A DNA stretch of 64,000 bases from Streptomyces sp. HmicA12 (lineage in GTDB: Bacteria > Actinomycetota > Actinomycetes > Streptomycetales > Streptomycetaceae): the NCBI RefSeq assembly GCF_000373565.1, contig NZ_KB891809.1, positions 414,240 through 478,239 of the forward strand, written 5' to 3'. Positions 42,657 to 51,278 of this stretch are shown piece by piece (position 1 is the first letter of the stretch; each line of letters begins with the position of its first letter). Position numbers and translations under genes: made by a program. Below the pieces are notes generated by a model. The model worked only from the letters and a program-made list of their open reading frames with translations. It was not told the DNA's origin and searched no databases.

Positions 42657-43085
42657 TCACTGGCAGTTGTCGGCGGCCTCGATCAGGCGCGCGGCCTCGT
42701 CGAGGGCGGCGCGCAGCACGGCCGGGTCGGTGACGAGGTCGGCGGTCCCGTCCCCGTCGGGGTCCGGCGGCAGCAGCCAGCCGGTGCCCTCGACCGGCGG
42801 GGCCAGCGGGGCGCCGCGGCCCTCCGTGTGCGTACAGGCGCTGCCCGGTACGTCCCAGGCGTCGGCGGTGCCGGGCGGCACGAGGAAGCCGAGGGTGTCG
42901 CCGCCGCCGTCGTGCAGCACCGGGGCCAGCGGCTCCGGGCTGCCGCGGCGCAGGATGTCCACCGCCTCCAGGCCCTGCCGGGCCGGAACCGTGACCAGGT
43001 CGCAGGCGCCCGGCGGCTGCTCGCTGTGCTCGTCGGTCGGGCAGTGCTGCGCCGTCGACGTCGTGGGCTGTACCGCGTCCAACAC
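42657..43085 (-). CDS. Conserved hypothetical protein
   Basis: Acidic protein of 142 aa. The GTG start at 43085 is favoured, because AGGAGG at 43093-43098 on the minus strand is ideally spaced; a longer ATG start at 43121 has no ribosome-binding site. It has LDLVTVPARQGLEAVDILRR-like and GTGWLLPPDPDGDGTADLVTDPAVLRAALDEAARLIEAADNCQ segments. No signal peptide, membrane helix or known motif is recognised. It is divergent from the TPR regulator gene. Confidence 0.72.
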   Translation of the reverse strand: MLDAVQPTTSTAQHCPTDEHSEQPPGACDLVTVPARQGLEAVDILRRGSPEPLAPVLHDGGGDTLGFLVPPGTADAWDVPGSACTHTEGRGAPLAPPVEGTGWLLPPDPDGDGTADLVTDPAVLRAALDEAARLIEAADNCQ

Positions 43086-43344
43086 CTCGGCCCCTCCTAG
43101 CTCGTGGGGGTTTCGCCGCATGGTTCAACGCACAGACGCGTCAACGGCTACGGCGGCGCGCCGCCGCAAAGGATGGCAGTTCATGGCAGATCGCGGGTGA
43201 GATATCCGGTTTGTAGGCAAACCCTGCGTGTCGGCTCCGTCGCAGCCGGTACCTTCGAGCCTCGCCGGAACAAGGGCCCGCACGGCCCGACAGGTCCCCC
43301 GCACCCCTTGGTGTCCGGCACGGTTCGCACGGGAGGACCCGCTC

Positions 43345-44691
43345 ATGACGTCGTCTCCGCATCGCCAGGATGCCTCGGCGCCGCAGCCCCCGCGGCCGAA
43401 CCTCGCTTTCCGGGAGCTGCGCGGACTGCGCTCACCCGGCGAGTTCGCCGCCTCGGTGCGGCGCGCGGCGCGGGAGATCGGTGAGCGGGTCAGCTGCGAC
43501 GCGCGCTACATCGGACGCGTGGAGGCCGGCGAGATCCGCTGCCCCAACTACGCGTACGAGCGGGTGTTCCTGCACATGTACCCGGGCCGAACCCTCATGG
43601 ACCTGGGGTTCGCGCCCCGTTCCGCGGTACGCGGCCGGGGCGCGCGCCCGGCCCCCCGTTCCCTGCACGACGAGGAGAGCGACGTGCGACGTCGCGCATT
43701 CATGACCGGCATGACCGGCTCGACGGCCACCGTGGCCGTCGCCGCCCTGGCGCCCCTGGGCGCCCCCGCGCCGCAGGCTCCCCTGGACCGGCATCCCGCA
43801 CGCGCGGGGGTCGGCGCCGTCGAGGAGGCGATCCGGCGGATCCGGCTGCTCGACGACCGGCACGGCGCCGACGGCCTGTACCGGCGGGCCGCGGCCCCGC
43901 TGCGCACCGCCTTCGAGCTGCTCGACTCGGGCACCGCGCAGCGTGACGTCACCGACCGGCTGCAGGCGGGGGCCGGTGAACTGGCCATCTCCGTCGGCTG
44001 GTTGGCGCACGACTCGGGCCGGTTCGACGATGCCCGCTCGCACTACGCGGAGGCGCTCGCGACGGCGCGGGTGGCGGGTGACGAGGCGCTGGAGGCGCAC
44101 GCGTTCTGCAACACGGCGTTCCTCGCGCGGGACGCGGGGCGCCCGCGCGAGGCCGTACGGGCGGCGCAGGCGGCGACCCGGGTGGGCGCCCGCCTCGGCT
44201 CGCCGCGGCTGCTCTCGCTGCTCGCGCTGCGGGAGGCCGGGGGCTGGGCCGGTCTCGGCGACCAGCGCTCCTGCGAGCGGTCGCTGGCGCGGGCGCAGGC
44301 CCTGTTCGCGCGGGGGGCCTCGGACGCCGACCCGGAGTGGATGAGCTTCTACGGCGAGGCCGAGCTGGAGGGCCTGGAGGCGCAGTGCTGGTCGGCGCTC
44401 GGCGCGTGGGACCGTGCGGCCCGGCACGCGCGCCGGGCGGTCGCCCTTCAGGACCCGCACTTCACGCGCAACATGGCGCTGTACACGGCCGAGTCGGCGG
44501 ACGATCTGGCCCGCGCGGGCCAGCCGGACGAGGCCGCCTCCGCGGGGGCGCGTGCGCTGGCCCTGCTCCGGGATGTGCGCTCGTCCCGGATCGAGGGGAT
44601 GCTGGCGACGACGGCCCGGGTCCTCCTGCCGCACCGCCGGGCGGCCGGGGTGTCGGCGTTCCTGGAAGCCCACGCGGAATCCCGCCGCTGA
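43345..44691 (+). CDS. HTH plus TPR-repeat regulator (NsdA-like)
   Basis: Protein of 448 aa, start ATG 43345 with GGGAGGA at 43331-43337. An N-terminal XRE-like helix-turn-helix region (about residues 20-75: LRGLRSPGEFAASVRRAAREIGERVSCDARYIGRVEAGEIRCPNYAYERVF) is followed by a hydrophobic Ala-rich stretch near residues 118-145. TPR-like helical repeats then span the rest (GWLAHDSGRFDDARSHYAEAL, AFLARDAGRPREAVRAAQAA). The layout resembles Streptomyces NsdA/NsdB-type negative regulators of differentiation. That assignment is by architecture only. Confidence 0.8.
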   Translation: MTSSPHRQDASAPQPPRPNLAFRELRGLRSPGEFAASVRRAAREIGERVSCDARYIGRVEAGEIRCPNYAYERVFLHMYPGRTLMDLGFAPRSAVRGRGARPAPRSLHDEESDVRRRAFMTGMTGSTATVAVAALAPLGAPAPQAPLDRHPARAGVGAVEEAIRRIRLLDDRHGADGLYRRAAAPLRTAFELLDSGTAQRDVTDRLQAGAGELAISVGWLAHDSGRFDDARSHYAEALATARVAGDEALEAHAFCNTAFLARDAGRPREAVRAAQAATRVGARLGSPRLLSLLALREAGGWAGLGDQRSCERSLARAQALFARGASDADPEWMSFYGEAELEGLEAQCWSALGAWDRAARHARRAVALQDPHFTRNMALYTAESADDLARAGQPDEAASAGARALALLRDVRSSRIEGMLATTARVLLPHRRAAGVSAFLEAHAESRR

Positions 44692-44725
44692 CCTCCGGTC
44701 GCGTGCCGGGTGCGGGTTCGGCGGG

Positions 44726-44757
44726 GCTGGTCGCGCAGTTCCCCGCGCCCCTTTTCG
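44726..44757. repeat. Copy 4 of the dispersed GC-rich repeat (short half)
   Basis: GGCTGGTCGCGCAGTTCCCCGCGCCCC, only one arm of the element. Confidence 0.75.
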
Positions 44758-44782
44758 CCTTCGCGTCTGCTGAGTCGCTGTT

Positions 44783-44849
44783 CGTCTCGCGGGTGCGGGT
44801 TGTGGTGGGTTGCTCGCGCACCCGCACCCGCACCCGCACCCGCGAGACG
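44783..44849. terminator. 18-bp inverted repeat with (ACCCGC)n tract between convergent genes
   Basis: CGTCTCGCGGGTGCGGGT (44783-44800) is exactly complementary to ACCCGCACCCGCGAGACG (44832-44849). The right arm lies within about four ACCCGC hexamer units. It probably ends transcription of both the TPR regulator and the phosphatase genes. Confidence 0.75.
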
Positions 44850-44882
44850 GACCGCCACCCGGCGGACGGGACCGCGGCGCGG

Positions 44883-45476
44883 TCAGTTCAAGTGACCCGT
44901 CTCGTTCCACGACTCGATCGCCGGGTCACCGTAGGCCCAGCCCAGTACGGAGAGCGACGTCGGATTCAGGCGCACGCGGGCCGCGAAATCGAGCGGCAGC
45001 CCGAGCCAGCGCGCCCCGATCGACCGCAGCATGTGCCCGTGCGCGAACACCAGCACGTCCCGGTCCGCGCTCCGCGCCCACGCCACGACCTCGTCGGCCC
45101 GCGCCGTCACATCGGCGATCGTCTCGCCCTCCGGAACACCGTCCCGCCAGATGAACCAGCCGGGCCGCAGCTCCTGGATCTGGGCCGGCGTGAGGCCCTC
45201 GTACGCGCCGTAGTCCCACTCCATCAGCGCGTCCCACGCGGTGGCCCGCTCCCCGAACCCGGCGAGCTCGCACGTCTCGCTCGCGCGGACCAGCGGCGAG
45301 GTGCGCACCTCGACCCCGTCGAGCCCGTCGTACGGGGCGCGGTGCAGCCGCTCACCGAGCAGCTTCGCGCCGCGCCGGCCCTCTTCCAGGAGCGGAATGT
45401 CCGTCCTGCCGGTGTGCCGTCCGGACAGGGACCATTCCGTCTGTCCGTGCCGGGCCAACAGGATGCGCGGTGCCAT
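44883..45476 (-). CDS. Histidine phosphatase family protein (phosphoglycerate mutase-like)
   Basis: Cytoplasmic phosphatase of 197 aa. Start 45476 (MAPRILLARHGQTEW) uses GGAAGG in the upstream sequence as ribosome-binding site; an ATG at 45494 is also possible. The catalytic RHGQTEWS motif, the second-site LMEWDYGAYEG and the VFAHGHMLRSIGARWLGLP histidine motif are intact. This family includes sugar-phosphate and acid phosphatases; the substrate is not deducible. Confidence 0.92.
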   Translation of the reverse strand: MAPRILLARHGQTEWSLSGRHTGRTDIPLLEEGRRGAKLLGERLHRAPYDGLDGVEVRTSPLVRASETCELAGFGERATAWDALMEWDYGAYEGLTPAQIQELRPGWFIWRDGVPEGETIADVTARADEVVAWARSADRDVLVFAHGHMLRSIGARWLGLPLDFAARVRLNPTSLSVLGWAYGDPAIESWNETGHLN

Positions 45477-45706
45477 GCGAGGGGGGCCTTCCATAACGAC
45501 AGGGGTTTACGGGATGAACCGGGGGCAACAGGGAGTGTCGCCCCAACCATCATCGCGCAACCGGAACACGGGCCGCCCGCCGGGCAACCCGCCGCTTGAT
45601 CTCTGCGTCTACGAGGATCAGGGGTCGCCCACGCAGACCCCCACATACACCTTAGGGTGGGCACGTGGCCGGAGGCCGCCGACAAGGAAGAGGGGGAGCG
45701 GCCCGA

Positions 45707-46651
45707 ATGTCGCAGCAGATCGACGACGCACCACGCACGGAGGCAATACCCGTCGCCCGGCTCCGCTGGTGGACGGAGTTGCCGCTGCTCCTCCTCGTCT
45801 ACGGCGCGTACACGGCCGGCCGGCTGCTGGCCCGGGGCGACGTGAGCACGGCCGTCGACCACGGCCTGGCGATCCTCAAGGCCGAGAAGGTGGTCCGGCT
45901 CAATCTCGAGCATCCACTGAATCGTCTGTTCACCCGCGAGGCCTGGATCGGCGTCCCCGCCGACTTCTGGTACGCCTCCCTGCACTACGTGGTCACGCCG
46001 GCCGTCCTGATCTGGCTGTTCCGCCGCCGCGCCCTTCTCTACCGCACGGCCCGCACCTGGCTGATGACGTCGACGATGATCGGCCTCATCGGCTTCACCC
46101 TGCTTCCGACCTGCCCGCCCCGGCTCCTCACTGCGGGCCACGGCTTCGTCGACACCATGGCCCAGTACAGCTCGTACGGCTGGTGGGGCGGCGCGGCCAG
46201 CGCGCCCAAGGGCATGGGCGGGATGACCAACCAGTACGCGGCCATGCCCAGCCTGCACGTCGGCTGGGCGCTGTGGTGCGGGATCATGCTGTGGCGCCAC
46301 GGCGGCAGCCGCTGGGCCAAGGCCGCGGGTGTCGCCTACCCCCTCATCACCACGATCGTCGTGATGGGTACGGCGAACCACTACTTCTTCGACGCGCTCG
46401 CCGGGGTCGCGGTGATGGGAGTGGGCCTGCTGCTCACCAAGCCCGTGATGCGGGTCGCGGCGCTGGTCAGGGACTGGGCGGGCGGCCTCTTCGTGGGCGT
46501 GCGCGGGGGCACGGCGACGGCCCCTTCCGCCACACGTTCCTCGAATGTCAGTGGAGAGTGCCAGACTTCCCCGGGTGAGCGAATTCCCCGACAGCGCAAG
46601 GCCGCCACACAGCGCGACACAGGCGACGGGGCTGCGGCACCGGCTCGCTGA
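45707..46651 (+). CDS. PAP2-family membrane phosphatase
   Basis: Integral membrane protein of 314 aa, ATG at 45707 with GGGGGAG at 45692-45698. About five or six helices are visible. The PAP2 motifs are present in the inositol-phosphoryl-transferase-like variant: MPSLHVGWALWCG (catalytic His) and NHYFFDALAG (His-x3-Asp). It may act on polyprenyl or lipid phosphates. The C-terminal 35 residues are basic and overlap the first 107 bp of the next gene in another frame, so either this tail or the next start may be adjusted. Confidence 0.88.
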   Translation: MSQQIDDAPRTEAIPVARLRWWTELPLLLLVYGAYTAGRLLARGDVSTAVDHGLAILKAEKVVRLNLEHPLNRLFTREAWIGVPADFWYASLHYVVTPAVLIWLFRRRALLYRTARTWLMTSTMIGLIGFTLLPTCPPRLLTAGHGFVDTMAQYSSYGWWGGAASAPKGMGGMTNQYAAMPSLHVGWALWCGIMLWRHGGSRWAKAAGVAYPLITTIVVMGTANHYFFDALAGVAVMGVGLLLTKPVMRVAALVRDWAGGLFVGVRGGTATAPSATRSSNVSGECQTSPGERIPRQRKAATQRDTGDGAAAPAR

Positions 46652-47753
46652 GCTGCGCGGCCCCGACACCCCGCCACGCCCGATGGACGCCCGCGCCCTG
46701 GCCGCCCTCGCGGCGAACCCGGGGTGCAACCGCAGAGCGCTCCTGGACGGCGCGGGCGTCGACAAGGGCCGGATCGCGGACGCGCTGGGTTCACCGGCCG
46801 CCTTCGGCCAGTCCCAGTTCGCGCTGACGCGGGGGAACGCGTTCGAGGCGCGGGTGAAGGCGGACGGCGGCGCGGAGCTGCTGCGGCTCGTGCACGCGTG
46901 CGTGGGCGGCGCCGACGACGCCGAGCCGGTCCCCGGCCTCGTACGGAATCCGGACCTGTCCGCGATCGGTCCCGAGGGTCGCACCGCGCGCACGGCGCTC
47001 GCCCTGCGCGAGGCGGTCGAGTCCGCGGCCGCCGACGGGACGTGGGCGTTCCTCGACCATCCGATGCTGGCGCTCGACGTGGCGGGCAGCCCCGCGTTCC
47101 TGGAGCCGGACGCGGTGGTCGTGCACCCGGACGGCAGCTGGACGGTCGTCGAGATCAAGTCCTTCCCGATGATCGACGGCGCGGCGGACGCGTCGAAGGT
47201 GGGTGCGGCGGCCCGTCAGGCGGCGGTCTACGTGCTGGCGCTCGAACAGGTGGCGGCGCGCATGCCGGAGGCGGGGGTGACGGTCCGGGACCGGATCGTG
47301 CTGGTCTGCCCCAAGGACTTCACGAACCTGCCGGCCGCGTCCGCGGTGGACGTGCGCAAGCAACGGGCGGTGACGCGGCGCCAGTTGACGCGGCTGACCC
47401 GGATCGACGACATCGCGGAGGCCCTCCCGCCGGGCACGGTCTTCGACCCCGAGCTGTCGCCGGACGCGCTGACGGCCGCCGTCGAGGCGGTCCCCGCGAC
47501 GTACGCGCCGGAGTGCCTGGCCGCGTGCGAGCTGGCCTTCCACTGCCGCGACCGCTCGCGGGCGGCCGGCGCGGTGACCACCCTCGGCCGTCCGCTCCGC
47601 GCCGAGCTGGGCGGCCTGACGACGGTGGACGCGGTGCTCGCCGCGGCCCACGGCGAGGCGGGCGACCCGGCGGACCCGACGGTGGCGGCCCTGCGGCGGG
47701 CCGCGGCCCTGCGCGCGGAGGCGCTGGCCGGGGCGGGGGCGGGGAGCCGATGA
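46545..47753 (+). CDS. RecB/Cas4-like PD-(D/E)XK nuclease with putative Fe-S cluster
   Basis: Protein of 402 aa that I read as a RecB-family nuclease of the Cas4/AddB/Dna2 type. Motifs in order: C61 in NPGCNRRALL (like the N-terminal Cys of Fe-S nucleases), G97-x3-E101 in RGNAFEA, D189 in LEPDAVVV, E203-x-K205 in VVEIKSF, Q225-x3-Y229 in RQAAVYV, and three cysteines C324, C328, C334 in ECLAACELAFHC. This is a complete catalytic plus four-Cys pattern. It starts at 46545 or at GTG 46575, overlapping the PAP2 gene. Its stop overlaps the next start (ATGA), and the helicase follows one gene later. Role unknown: DNA repair or defence. Confidence 0.78.
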   Translation: MSVESARLPRVSEFPDSARPPHSATQATGLRHRLAELRGPDTPPRPMDARALAALAANPGCNRRALLDGAGVDKGRIADALGSPAAFGQSQFALTRGNAFEARVKADGGAELLRLVHACVGGADDAEPVPGLVRNPDLSAIGPEGRTARTALALREAVESAAADGTWAFLDHPMLALDVAGSPAFLEPDAVVVHPDGSWTVVEIKSFPMIDGAADASKVGAAARQAAVYVLALEQVAARMPEAGVTVRDRIVLVCPKDFTNLPAASAVDVRKQRAVTRRQLTRLTRIDDIAEALPPGTVFDPELSPDALTAAVEAVPATYAPECLAACELAFHCRDRSRAAGAVTTLGRPLRAELGGLTTVDAVLAAAHGEAGDPADPTVAALRRAAALRAEALAGAGAGSR

Positions 47754-49330
47754 GCCTGATCAACCACCTGGCCCGGCTGGAGGCGACCAGCACGGGCCGC
47801 GCCCAGCCGACCGCCACGGTCCGGCACCGGCATCTCTCCCAGCGCCCCCTGGTCCTGGTCCCCCTCACCACGGCGGGCGAGACGGGCGCGCCGCTCGGCG
47901 CCCTGGTCGGCACGGAGCGCACCTCGCCGCGTCTGCTGGTCGTGCCGCAGCCGCGCGACCGCGACCTGCGTTTCGCGTTCCTGACGCAGCTCGCCGAGAC
48001 GGTCCTGCCGTACATCGACTCGTACGCCGCCGACGTCGAGACCGCCGAGCGCAGCGAGACGGACCCGGCCACGAACAAGCGGGTCAAGGTCGAGGTCGAA
48101 CTGTGCGCGGACGCGCCGCAGTTGATCGTGCCGAGCCGGGCGGGCATCGAGTTCGTCCGCCTCCTCGGCCGCTCGATGCGCTTTCGCCGCACGGCGGAGC
48201 AGGACCCGGAGACGCCCTACCCCGCTCCCCCGCACGTCCCGCTCCTCGGCCGCTGGCTCACGCACTACGGCGAGCGCGCCCGGGTCCCGGGCTCCTCGCT
48301 GCTGCTCGCCATGACGGACCTGCTCTCGCGGCACTGGGCGACGGGCCAGTCCAGCCTGGAGGACCAGCACCTGGGCGCGCTGCTCGCCTGGATCGAGGCG
48401 CCGGAGGGCACCTCGGGCGCCGACGCGGCGCTCCGCGCCGAGCTGGACCGGGACGCGCACGGCCAGCTCCTGCACCCGCCCGCGGGACCGGCCACCGACC
48501 CCGCCTTCGACAACAAGCTGCTCGCGCCCGCCATCGAGCGCTACGACAAGGCCCGTACGCGCCTCGCGGCCACCGAGGACGCGGTCGAGGCCGACGGCCG
48601 GCTGGCCGAACTCACCGCCGCGGAGCGGGAGATCCACGCCCTGGTCGAGTCCCGCACCCGGCCCACCTGGGACGCGGCGTGGCGCGGCCTCGACGCGCTG
48701 TGCACCCTGCCCGAGGGCCCGCACGCCGCCGACCGCTGGACGCGGGACCGCTGGTCGTTCACCGGCCACCGCGACCGGGTCGCGGCGGGCGAGCCGCCTC
48801 AGCCGCGCCGCGACGACGCGGTGACGGCGGCGAACAAGCTGGCCACGCGCGAGCGCGAACAGGCCCGCCTGGACGCCCAGGAGGCGCTCGACGACCCGCT
48901 CGTCATGGCGGGCCGGCGCCTCGCCGGGGAAGCGCTGACCGGCGAGGTGACCGAGGTCGTGGCGGCGTACAACGAGAAGAAGCGCCCCCGCCCCCTGGTC
49001 ACGCTCCGCACGGACGACCGGCCGCACCTCGGCGAGCGCGTGAAGCTCTACCGGTCGCTGGACGGCAAACCGCAGACCGCCGAGTTCGTGACGTACGAGA
49101 GTGACGGCTCGGTGGTGCTCCGGCTGCTGGACAAGATGGGGCGCGGCAAGGAGCCGGACCCCGGGTCGGTGCCGGACAAGGGCGACCGGCTGTGCTGGAC
49201 GCTGTTCGAGCACGAGCAGCGCGGCGGCCCCAAGCTGCCGGAGCCCGAGGAGACGCCGTGGACCCACGGCGGGCCGCCCGGGGCCGGGACCGAGTCGCCG
49301 GACGCCGTGACCGTGGAGGACATCCTGTGA
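47750..49330 (+). CDS. Unknown protein of the nuclease-helicase operon
   Basis: Cytoplasmic protein of 526 aa, translationally coupled on both sides (ATGA overlap before, GTGA overlap after). No membrane segment or catalytic motif is recognised. The middle (about residues 255-380) is helical and charged, with coiled-coil-like runs (RYDKARTRLAATEDAVEADGRLAELTAAEREIHALVESR). The C-terminal part (about 400-480: EVTEVVAAYNEKKRPRPLVTLRT.., VKLYRSLDGKPQTAEFVTYESDGSVVLRLLDK) looks like a small beta-barrel. By analogy with Upf1/Dna2 helicases this could be a detached accessory or nucleic-acid-binding module. That is inference. Confidence 0.8.
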   Translation: MSLINHLARLEATSTGRAQPTATVRHRHLSQRPLVLVPLTTAGETGAPLGALVGTERTSPRLLVVPQPRDRDLRFAFLTQLAETVLPYIDSYAADVETAERSETDPATNKRVKVEVELCADAPQLIVPSRAGIEFVRLLGRSMRFRRTAEQDPETPYPAPPHVPLLGRWLTHYGERARVPGSSLLLAMTDLLSRHWATGQSSLEDQHLGALLAWIEAPEGTSGADAALRAELDRDAHGQLLHPPAGPATDPAFDNKLLAPAIERYDKARTRLAATEDAVEADGRLAELTAAEREIHALVESRTRPTWDAAWRGLDALCTLPEGPHAADRWTRDRWSFTGHRDRVAAGEPPQPRRDDAVTAANKLATREREQARLDAQEALDDPLVMAGRRLAGEALTGEVTEVVAAYNEKKRPRPLVTLRTDDRPHLGERVKLYRSLDGKPQTAEFVTYESDGSVVLRLLDKMGRGKEPDPGSVPDKGDRLCWTLFEHEQRGGPKLPEPEETPWTHGGPPGAGTESPDAVTVEDIL

Positions 49331-50688
49331 CGACCGCACCCACCGCTGTCACCGCGTTCGACCCCGGCGCCGAGGCGGCCCGCGCCACCGACGCGATCCT
49401 GCGCGACACCCTGCACAGCGAGGCCCGCGGCATCGTCGTGGACTCCCCGCCCGGTGCCGGGAAGTCGACGCTCGTGGTGCGCGCCGCGCTCGAACTGGCC
49501 GACGCGGGCCGCCCGTTGATGATCGTCGCGCAGACGAACGCGCAGGTGGACGACCTCGTCCTGCGCCTGCACGAGAAGAGCCCCGAGCTACCCGTCGGCC
49601 GGCTGCACAGCAGCGACCCGGACGCGTACGACAAGACGCTCGACGACCTGCCGAACGTGCGCCTGTCGACCAAGGCCGGCGACCTCGCGCCGCTCCCGAT
49701 CGTCATCTCCACCGCCGCGAAGTGGGCGCACGTGCGGCCCGACGACGCGGGTGGTCCGTGGCGGCACGCGATCGTCGACGAGGCGTACCAGATGCGCAGC
49801 GACGCGCTGCTCGCCGTGGCGGGACTCTTCGAGCGGGCGCTCTTCGTGGGCGACCCGGGGCAGTTGGACCCGTTCTCGACGGTCGGCTCGGAGCAGTGGG
49901 CGGGCCTGACCTACGACCCGTCGGCGTCGGCGGTGTCGACGCTGCTGGCCCACAATCCCGACCTGCCGCAGCACGAACTGCCCGTGTCCTGGCGGCTTCC
50001 GGCGTCGGCGGCGCCGCTGGTGTCGGCCGCGTTCTACCCGTTCACGCCGTTCCGCAGCGGTACGTCGGAGGGCGACCGCACGCTGAACTTCCGTGCCGCG
50101 TCGGACGGTTCGGGCCCGGACCGGGTCATCGACGAGGCGGCGCGCGCGGGTTGGGGCCTGCTCGAACTGCCCGCCGCGCACACCCCGCGCACGGATCCGG
50201 AGGCGGTGCGGGCCGTGGCGCTCGTGGTGCGGCGCCTTCTCGACCGGGACGGCGTGACGACGTCCGAGCGCGGCCCCGAGGAGACTCCGCTCACCGCCGA
50301 CCGGATCTGCGTCGGCACGGCCCACCGCGACCAGGCGGCCGCGGTGCGCTCCGCGCTGGCCGGGCTCGGCGTGCAGGGCGTCACCGTCGACACGGCGAAC
50401 CGGCTGCAGGGGCGCGAGTACGACGTCACGGTGGTGCTGCATCCGCTGTCGGGGCGGCCCGACGCGACGGCGTTCCACCTGGAGACCGGGCGGCTGTGCG
50501 TGCTCGCCTCTCGGCACCGGCACGCGTGCGTCGTGGTGTGCCGGGCGGGCGTCTCGGAGCTCCTCGACGAGCACCCTTCGGCGGAGCCCGTGCAGCTGGG
50601 GGTGACCGTGAAGTTTCCCGACGGATGGGAGGCGAATCACTCCGTGCTGAGCCGGTTGTCGGAACACCGGGTCGCTTGGGGTGGTTGA
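49327..50688 (+). CDS. Upf1/Dna2-like SF1 helicase
   Basis: ATPase of 453 aa, GTG start at 49327 overlapping the upstream stop. SF1 motifs appear in order: Walker A SPPGAGKST (40-48), Ia AQTNAQVDDL (69-78, like Upf1 'NxAVDxL'), Walker B VDEAYQ (150-155), III GDPGQLDP (175-182), IV SWRLP (221-225), V VDTANRLQGREYDVTVV (354-370), VI LCVLASRHRHACVVV (390-404). The protein is compact and lacks the large N-terminal nuclease domain of Dna2; the Cas4-like gene upstream could supply it. Motif VI is unusual in having ASRHRHA where typical members have ALTRAR. Confidence 0.88.
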   Translation: MTTAPTAVTAFDPGAEAARATDAILRDTLHSEARGIVVDSPPGAGKSTLVVRAALELADAGRPLMIVAQTNAQVDDLVLRLHEKSPELPVGRLHSSDPDAYDKTLDDLPNVRLSTKAGDLAPLPIVISTAAKWAHVRPDDAGGPWRHAIVDEAYQMRSDALLAVAGLFERALFVGDPGQLDPFSTVGSEQWAGLTYDPSASAVSTLLAHNPDLPQHELPVSWRLPASAAPLVSAAFYPFTPFRSGTSEGDRTLNFRAASDGSGPDRVIDEAARAGWGLLELPAAHTPRTDPEAVRAVALVVRRLLDRDGVTTSERGPEETPLTADRICVGTAHRDQAAAVRSALAGLGVQGVTVDTANRLQGREYDVTVVLHPLSGRPDATAFHLETGRLCVLASRHRHACVVVCRAGVSELLDEHPSAEPVQLGVTVKFPDGWEANHSVLSRLSEHRVAWGG

Positions 50689-50715
50689 GGGGGTTGCGTT
50701 TGTCCGCGGGCCCGG

Positions 50716-50838
50716 TGGGGGCTTCTCGCGCAGTTCCCCGCGCCCCCGAGATGCGCACTTCGTGCGGCATCTCATCGGGGAAGGCTGCGCGCGGCGCACA
50801 CCTTCAGGGGCGCGGGGAACTGCGCGACCAGCCCCCAC
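50716..50838. repeat. Copy 5 of the dispersed GC-rich palindromic repeat
   Basis: GGGCTTCTCGCGCAGTTCCCCGCGCCCCC, an inner GAGATGCGCACTTCGTGCGGCATCTC hairpin, GGGGAAGGCTGCGCGCGGCGCAC, then GGGGCGCGGGGAACTGCGCGACCAGCCCC. It fills the gap between the helicase gene and the small gene at 50934. Confidence 0.9.
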
Positions 50839-50933
50839 TCACCCGCACCCGAAGGCCCACTTGCGCCCCCACGGACAATGGAAGGCGGCCCGGGCGACAA
50901 GACGGGCCGTGTCTCGGAACCAGGAGGAACACC

Positions 50934-51278
50934 ATGGCGGAGCCCGAGCGGCAGCCCCGGCTGCGGCCCGCGCCGTTGATCTTCGAGCCCGCGGAAGCGG
51001 CCGCCGACCCGGAGCACTTCTTCGACCTGGAGTCCGTCGAGGACCCCCGCGAGCTGCTCGCCCGCGCCACGGAACTGACCCACGCGTTCCGCGCGGCGGC
51101 CGACCGTTCCGTCGAGTTCCAGGCGATCGCGGCGGCCCAGCTCGCCGATCCGCGCCGCTTCGACCGGCTGACCACGGCGGACATCGCGGAGCGCGCGGAA
51201 TGGACCGAGGACTACGCCAAGAAAATGGTCGAATTCGGCCGTGACCTGCTGCGCGGCACCGCCGAGCCGACCGCCTGA
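50934..51278 (+). CDS. Small acidic hypothetical protein
   Basis: A 114-aa protein with an excellent ribosome-binding site (AGGAGG at 50922-50927). It is acidic and mostly helical (PEHFFDLESVEDPRELLARATELTHAFRAAADRSVEFQAIAAAQLADPRRF). The C-terminal part (LTTADIAERAEWTEDYAKKMVEFGRDLL) could form a small helix-turn-helix. It sits between the nuclease-helicase operon and the primase-like gene. Function unknown. Confidence 0.8.
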   Translation: MAEPERQPRLRPAPLIFEPAEAAADPEHFFDLESVEDPRELLARATELTHAFRAAADRSVEFQAIAAAQLADPRRFDRLTTADIAERAEWTEDYAKKMVEFGRDLLRGTAEPTA

